From: AC-69 sp036519575
GTDB lineage: Bacteria; Actinomycetota; UBA4738; HRBIN12
Direction: 5' to 3'
Length of the DNA stretch: 7,763 nt
NCBI GenBank assembly: GCA_036519575.1
Contig: DATDKZ010000107.1
Coordinates: 1 to 7,763, forward strand
Below are positions 6,234-7,763 of this stretch, in pieces. A model generated the notes under the pieces. It did not search any database. It saw nothing but the letters and a program-made list of their open reading frames with translations, and was not told the origin of the DNA. Within the stretch, counting starts at the first letter, position 1, and the number at the start of each line of letters is the position of its first letter. A program made the position numbers and the translations under genes.

Positions 6234-7010
6234 CTACGACGGACGGAGCGAGCGAGGGAGGTCGGCGATGGAGCCGATCACGTGGTCCGGCTCGTTCGAA
6301 GCGGTGTCCAGATCCGTTGGCATGAACTTCCCGGTCCGGACCAGGATCCCCACGAGGCCGGCCGCTTGCGCACCGAGTACGTCGTTCACGATGTCGTCGC
6401 CGACCATCGCCGTCCGCTCGACCGGCGCTCCCACCATCCCCACCGCTTCGTGGAAGAACGTGGGAGAGGGCTTCCCGCATATCACCGCCTTGCGGCCCGT
6501 CGCCTCCTCCAGCCCAACGATGAACGCGCCGCCGTCGAGCTGTAGACCTTCCTTCGTCCGCCAGTACATGTTGCGGTGCATGCCGACGAGGGACGCGCCG
6601 TCCATGAGCATCCCAAAGGCCCGGTTCAGCCGCTCGTAGCCGAAGTCGGTCCCCGCACCTCCGATCACCACCACGTCGGCACCATCATCGACCAGCTGCA
6701 CCTCCGGCAGGTCGTCGGTCGGATCCCCGTCGGAGAGCAGGAACACCTTCGCCCCGGGGTGGTGAGATCGAAGGTACGCCCCGGTCATGACCACCGCCGT
6801 CACCACCTCCTCCCCGGCCACGTCGACGCCGGCGTCCCGAAGGGCCGTGGCCAGCCCGTGGCGGCTGTGCGTGGTCGTGTTCGTGATGAGCCTGAAGGGG
6901 ATGCCCTGTGCTCGCAGCCAACGCACCGTCTGCGCCGCCCCGGGGATCTGCTCCCACGACACGACCAGGACGCCGTCGATGTCCAGCAAGACGCCCTCGA
7001 TCTCGTCCAC
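6234..7010 (-). CDS. HAD-IIA family phosphatase, LHPP/HDHD2-like
   Basis: This 258-residue haloacid dehalogenase-superfamily hydrolase of subfamily IIA (NagD group) has a C2-type cap between motifs II and III. The nucleophile and acid/base pair is D10 and D12 in LLDIDGVL. Motif II is LITNTT (41-46), the motif III lysine is K180 in CGKPSPTFF, and motif IV is MVGDDIVND (202-210) with the Mg-binding Asp pair D205/D206. The cap contains HRNMYWRTKEGLQLDGGAF (145-163), typical of the LHPP/HDHD2-like branch, whose known members act on phosphate esters, phosphoamidates or pyrophosphate. The physiological substrate is unknown. The GTG start lies 9 bases after the stop of the DUF2236 gene, and an in-frame TAG (that same stop) precludes a longer form. 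No clear ribosome-binding site is visible, so translation probably depends on coupling. Confidence 0.94.
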   Translation of the reverse strand: MDEIEGVLLDIDGVLVVSWEQIPGAAQTVRWLRAQGIPFRLITNTTTHSRHGLATALRDAGVDVAGEEVVTAVVMTGAYLRSHHPGAKVFLLSDGDPTDDLPEVQLVDDGADVVVIGGAGTDFGYERLNRAFGMLMDGASLVGMHRNMYWRTKEGLQLDGGAFIVGLEEATGRKAVICGKPSPTFFHEAVGMVGAPVERTAMVGDDIVNDVLGAQAAGLVGILVRTGKFMPTDLDTASNEPDHVIGSIADLPRSLRPS

Positions 7011-7019
7011 GGCGGCAGT

Positions 7020-7763
7020 CTATTCAGCGGTCGCGGACGCCCTCTTCGTCCCTCGGTGGCCACCATCCCTCGCCCCGGCCCGGAGCCAATCCTGATAGGG
7101 CGCGATGTATCGGTACCGTGAGGGGAGCAGCGGCCGAAGAAGGCGGGTCGCCGCGAACGTCGCGACCACCGTGGCGCGCGCCGCCGGCCCCATCGAGATG
7201 CCGTATATCTCGCGGACCTCGGGCGGGAGCGTGGCGAACGCGAGTCGCGACACCCCCCGGAGGATCGGCCGCCACTCCGCCTCCCTCGGCGGTTGGTGGA
7301 AGAGCTCCGCGACCCTGCGAGCCGAGTCCGTCGCTCGCAGGATCCCGCTCTCGATCACGCCCTGCATGTGGGCCCGAAGCTCCGGGACGGTCGGGGGGAT
7401 GACCTCCCGCGGGATCCGCACCAGCTCGGCGACGAGCATCTGCTCCTCGTGGAACCGCTGGCGGCCCGCACCGTCGAGCCTGCCCACCGTGAGCGCTTCG
7501 AACAGCAGGGCGCTGTCGACCAGGCAGCCGTGGACCCACAACAGCAACTGCGGATCGAGGGCGTCGTAGGCAAGCCCGGTCACCGGGTCGACTCCCTTGA
7601 TCCGGGCGTGGACCTCGTTGATCCGGTCGGCCGCCGCGTGCGCCTCGGCCTTCGACCCGAACGTGATCGCATAGGTCAGCATCAGCGTGCGCTGGAGCCG
7701 CTTCCAGGGGTTCCGCTCGTAGAAGCCGGTCTCCCGCGCGCCGGCGATGACCAGCGGGTGCGC
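7020..7763 (-). CDS. DUF2236 / MpaB-type oxygenase family protein, N-terminus beyond window
   Basis: The frame stays open to the right edge, so the gene is partial. The 27 codons before the first internal ATG (7682) read AHPLVIAGARETGFYERNPW and onward, which is family sequence, so that ATG is not the start. The 247 visible residues cover most of the ER-bound oxygenase mpaB/rubber oxygenase (Lcp) catalytic domain: the HP motif (residues 2-3), NPWKRLQRTL (18-27), VHARIKG with H52, YDALDPQLLLWVHG with H78, and E/H-rich helices after it. Members bind haem b; fungal MpaB cleaves an isoprenoid chain and Lcp cleaves polyisoprene, but most bacterial members are uncharacterised. The conserved histidines are candidate haem ligands. 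The C-terminal 20 residues are polar and probably disordered. The stop codon is 9 bases from the HAD phosphatase start, indicating one transcript. Confidence 0.92.
   Translation of the reverse strand, partial: AHPLVIAGARETGFYERNPWKRLQRTLMLTYAITFGSKAEAHAAADRINEVHARIKGVDPVTGLAYDALDPQLLLWVHGCLVDSALLFEALTVGRLDGAGRQRFHEEQMLVAELVRIPREVIPPTVPELRAHMQGVIESGILRATDSARRVAELFHQPPREAEWRPILRGVSRLAFATLPPEVREIYGISMGPAARATVVATFAATRLLRPLLPSRYRYIAPYQDWLRAGARDGGHRGTKRASATAE

Noticed and set aside
5551..6639. A 362-codon + strand frame opposite the UbiE-like and HAD genes
   Set aside because: It is the antisense shadow of two genes with intact catalytic motifs; its composition is Pro/Arg/His-rich and it has no family match.
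7020..7682. Complete 220-residue DUF2236 protein starting at the ATG at 7682
   Set aside because: The frame continues to the window edge and the extra codons encode conserved family sequence (AHP, NPW..RL..TL), so the real start is outside.
1..7763. CRISPR array, insertion sequence, prophage or tRNA gene
   Set aside because: No tandem repeats with spacers, transposase or integrase motifs, terminal inverted repeats or tRNA-like folds were found on either strand.

Overview
The window is a very GC-rich (around 70% by eye), densely packed bacterial chromosome segment. The protein families, the frequent GTG starts, the weak ribosome-binding sites and the ChlI-like ATPase/VWA pair all suggest an actinobacterium (Actinomycetota), possibly an uncultured or deep-branching one. 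This assignment is inference; no rRNA or tRNA is present to confirm it. There is no gene-free stretch longer than about 60 bases, and I see no mobile element, CRISPR array or RNA gene.

Layout. One gene is on the + strand at the left edge: a class I SAM methyltransferase (47-904). Its reading frame is open to the window edge, and the upstream codons read like the C-terminal signature of a family III (CaiB/BaiF) CoA-transferase. Everything else is on the - strand, in two groups read right to left. Group A starts beyond the right edge: a DUF2236/MpaB-type oxygenase (N-terminus cut off), a HAD-IIA phosphatase of LHPP/HDHD2 type, a UbiE/MenG-type methyltransferase, and a small diverged UbiA/MenA-like membrane protein that overlaps the methyltransferase by 8 bases. 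A 60-base gap at 4683-4742 holds a weak hairpin and the most AT-rich patch in the window, so it is the likely operon boundary. Group B follows: a ChlI/MoxR-like AAA ATPase, a four-helix membrane protein and a large VWA-domain protein with an intact MIDAS motif. The VWA gene converges on the + strand methyltransferase with only 11 bases between the stop codons.

How the genes may work together. Group B looks like an ATPase/VWA machine with a membrane subunit encoded between its two parts, comparable in logic to MoxR-VWA, RavA-ViaA and magnesium chelatase I-D pairs. It is more likely a protein-remodelling system than a chlorophyll enzyme. In group A, three of the four families (UbiA, UbiE, MpaB) are known elsewhere for acting on prenylated or isoprenoid molecules. 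A small quinone or isoprenoid modification pathway is therefore a reasonable but unproven hypothesis.
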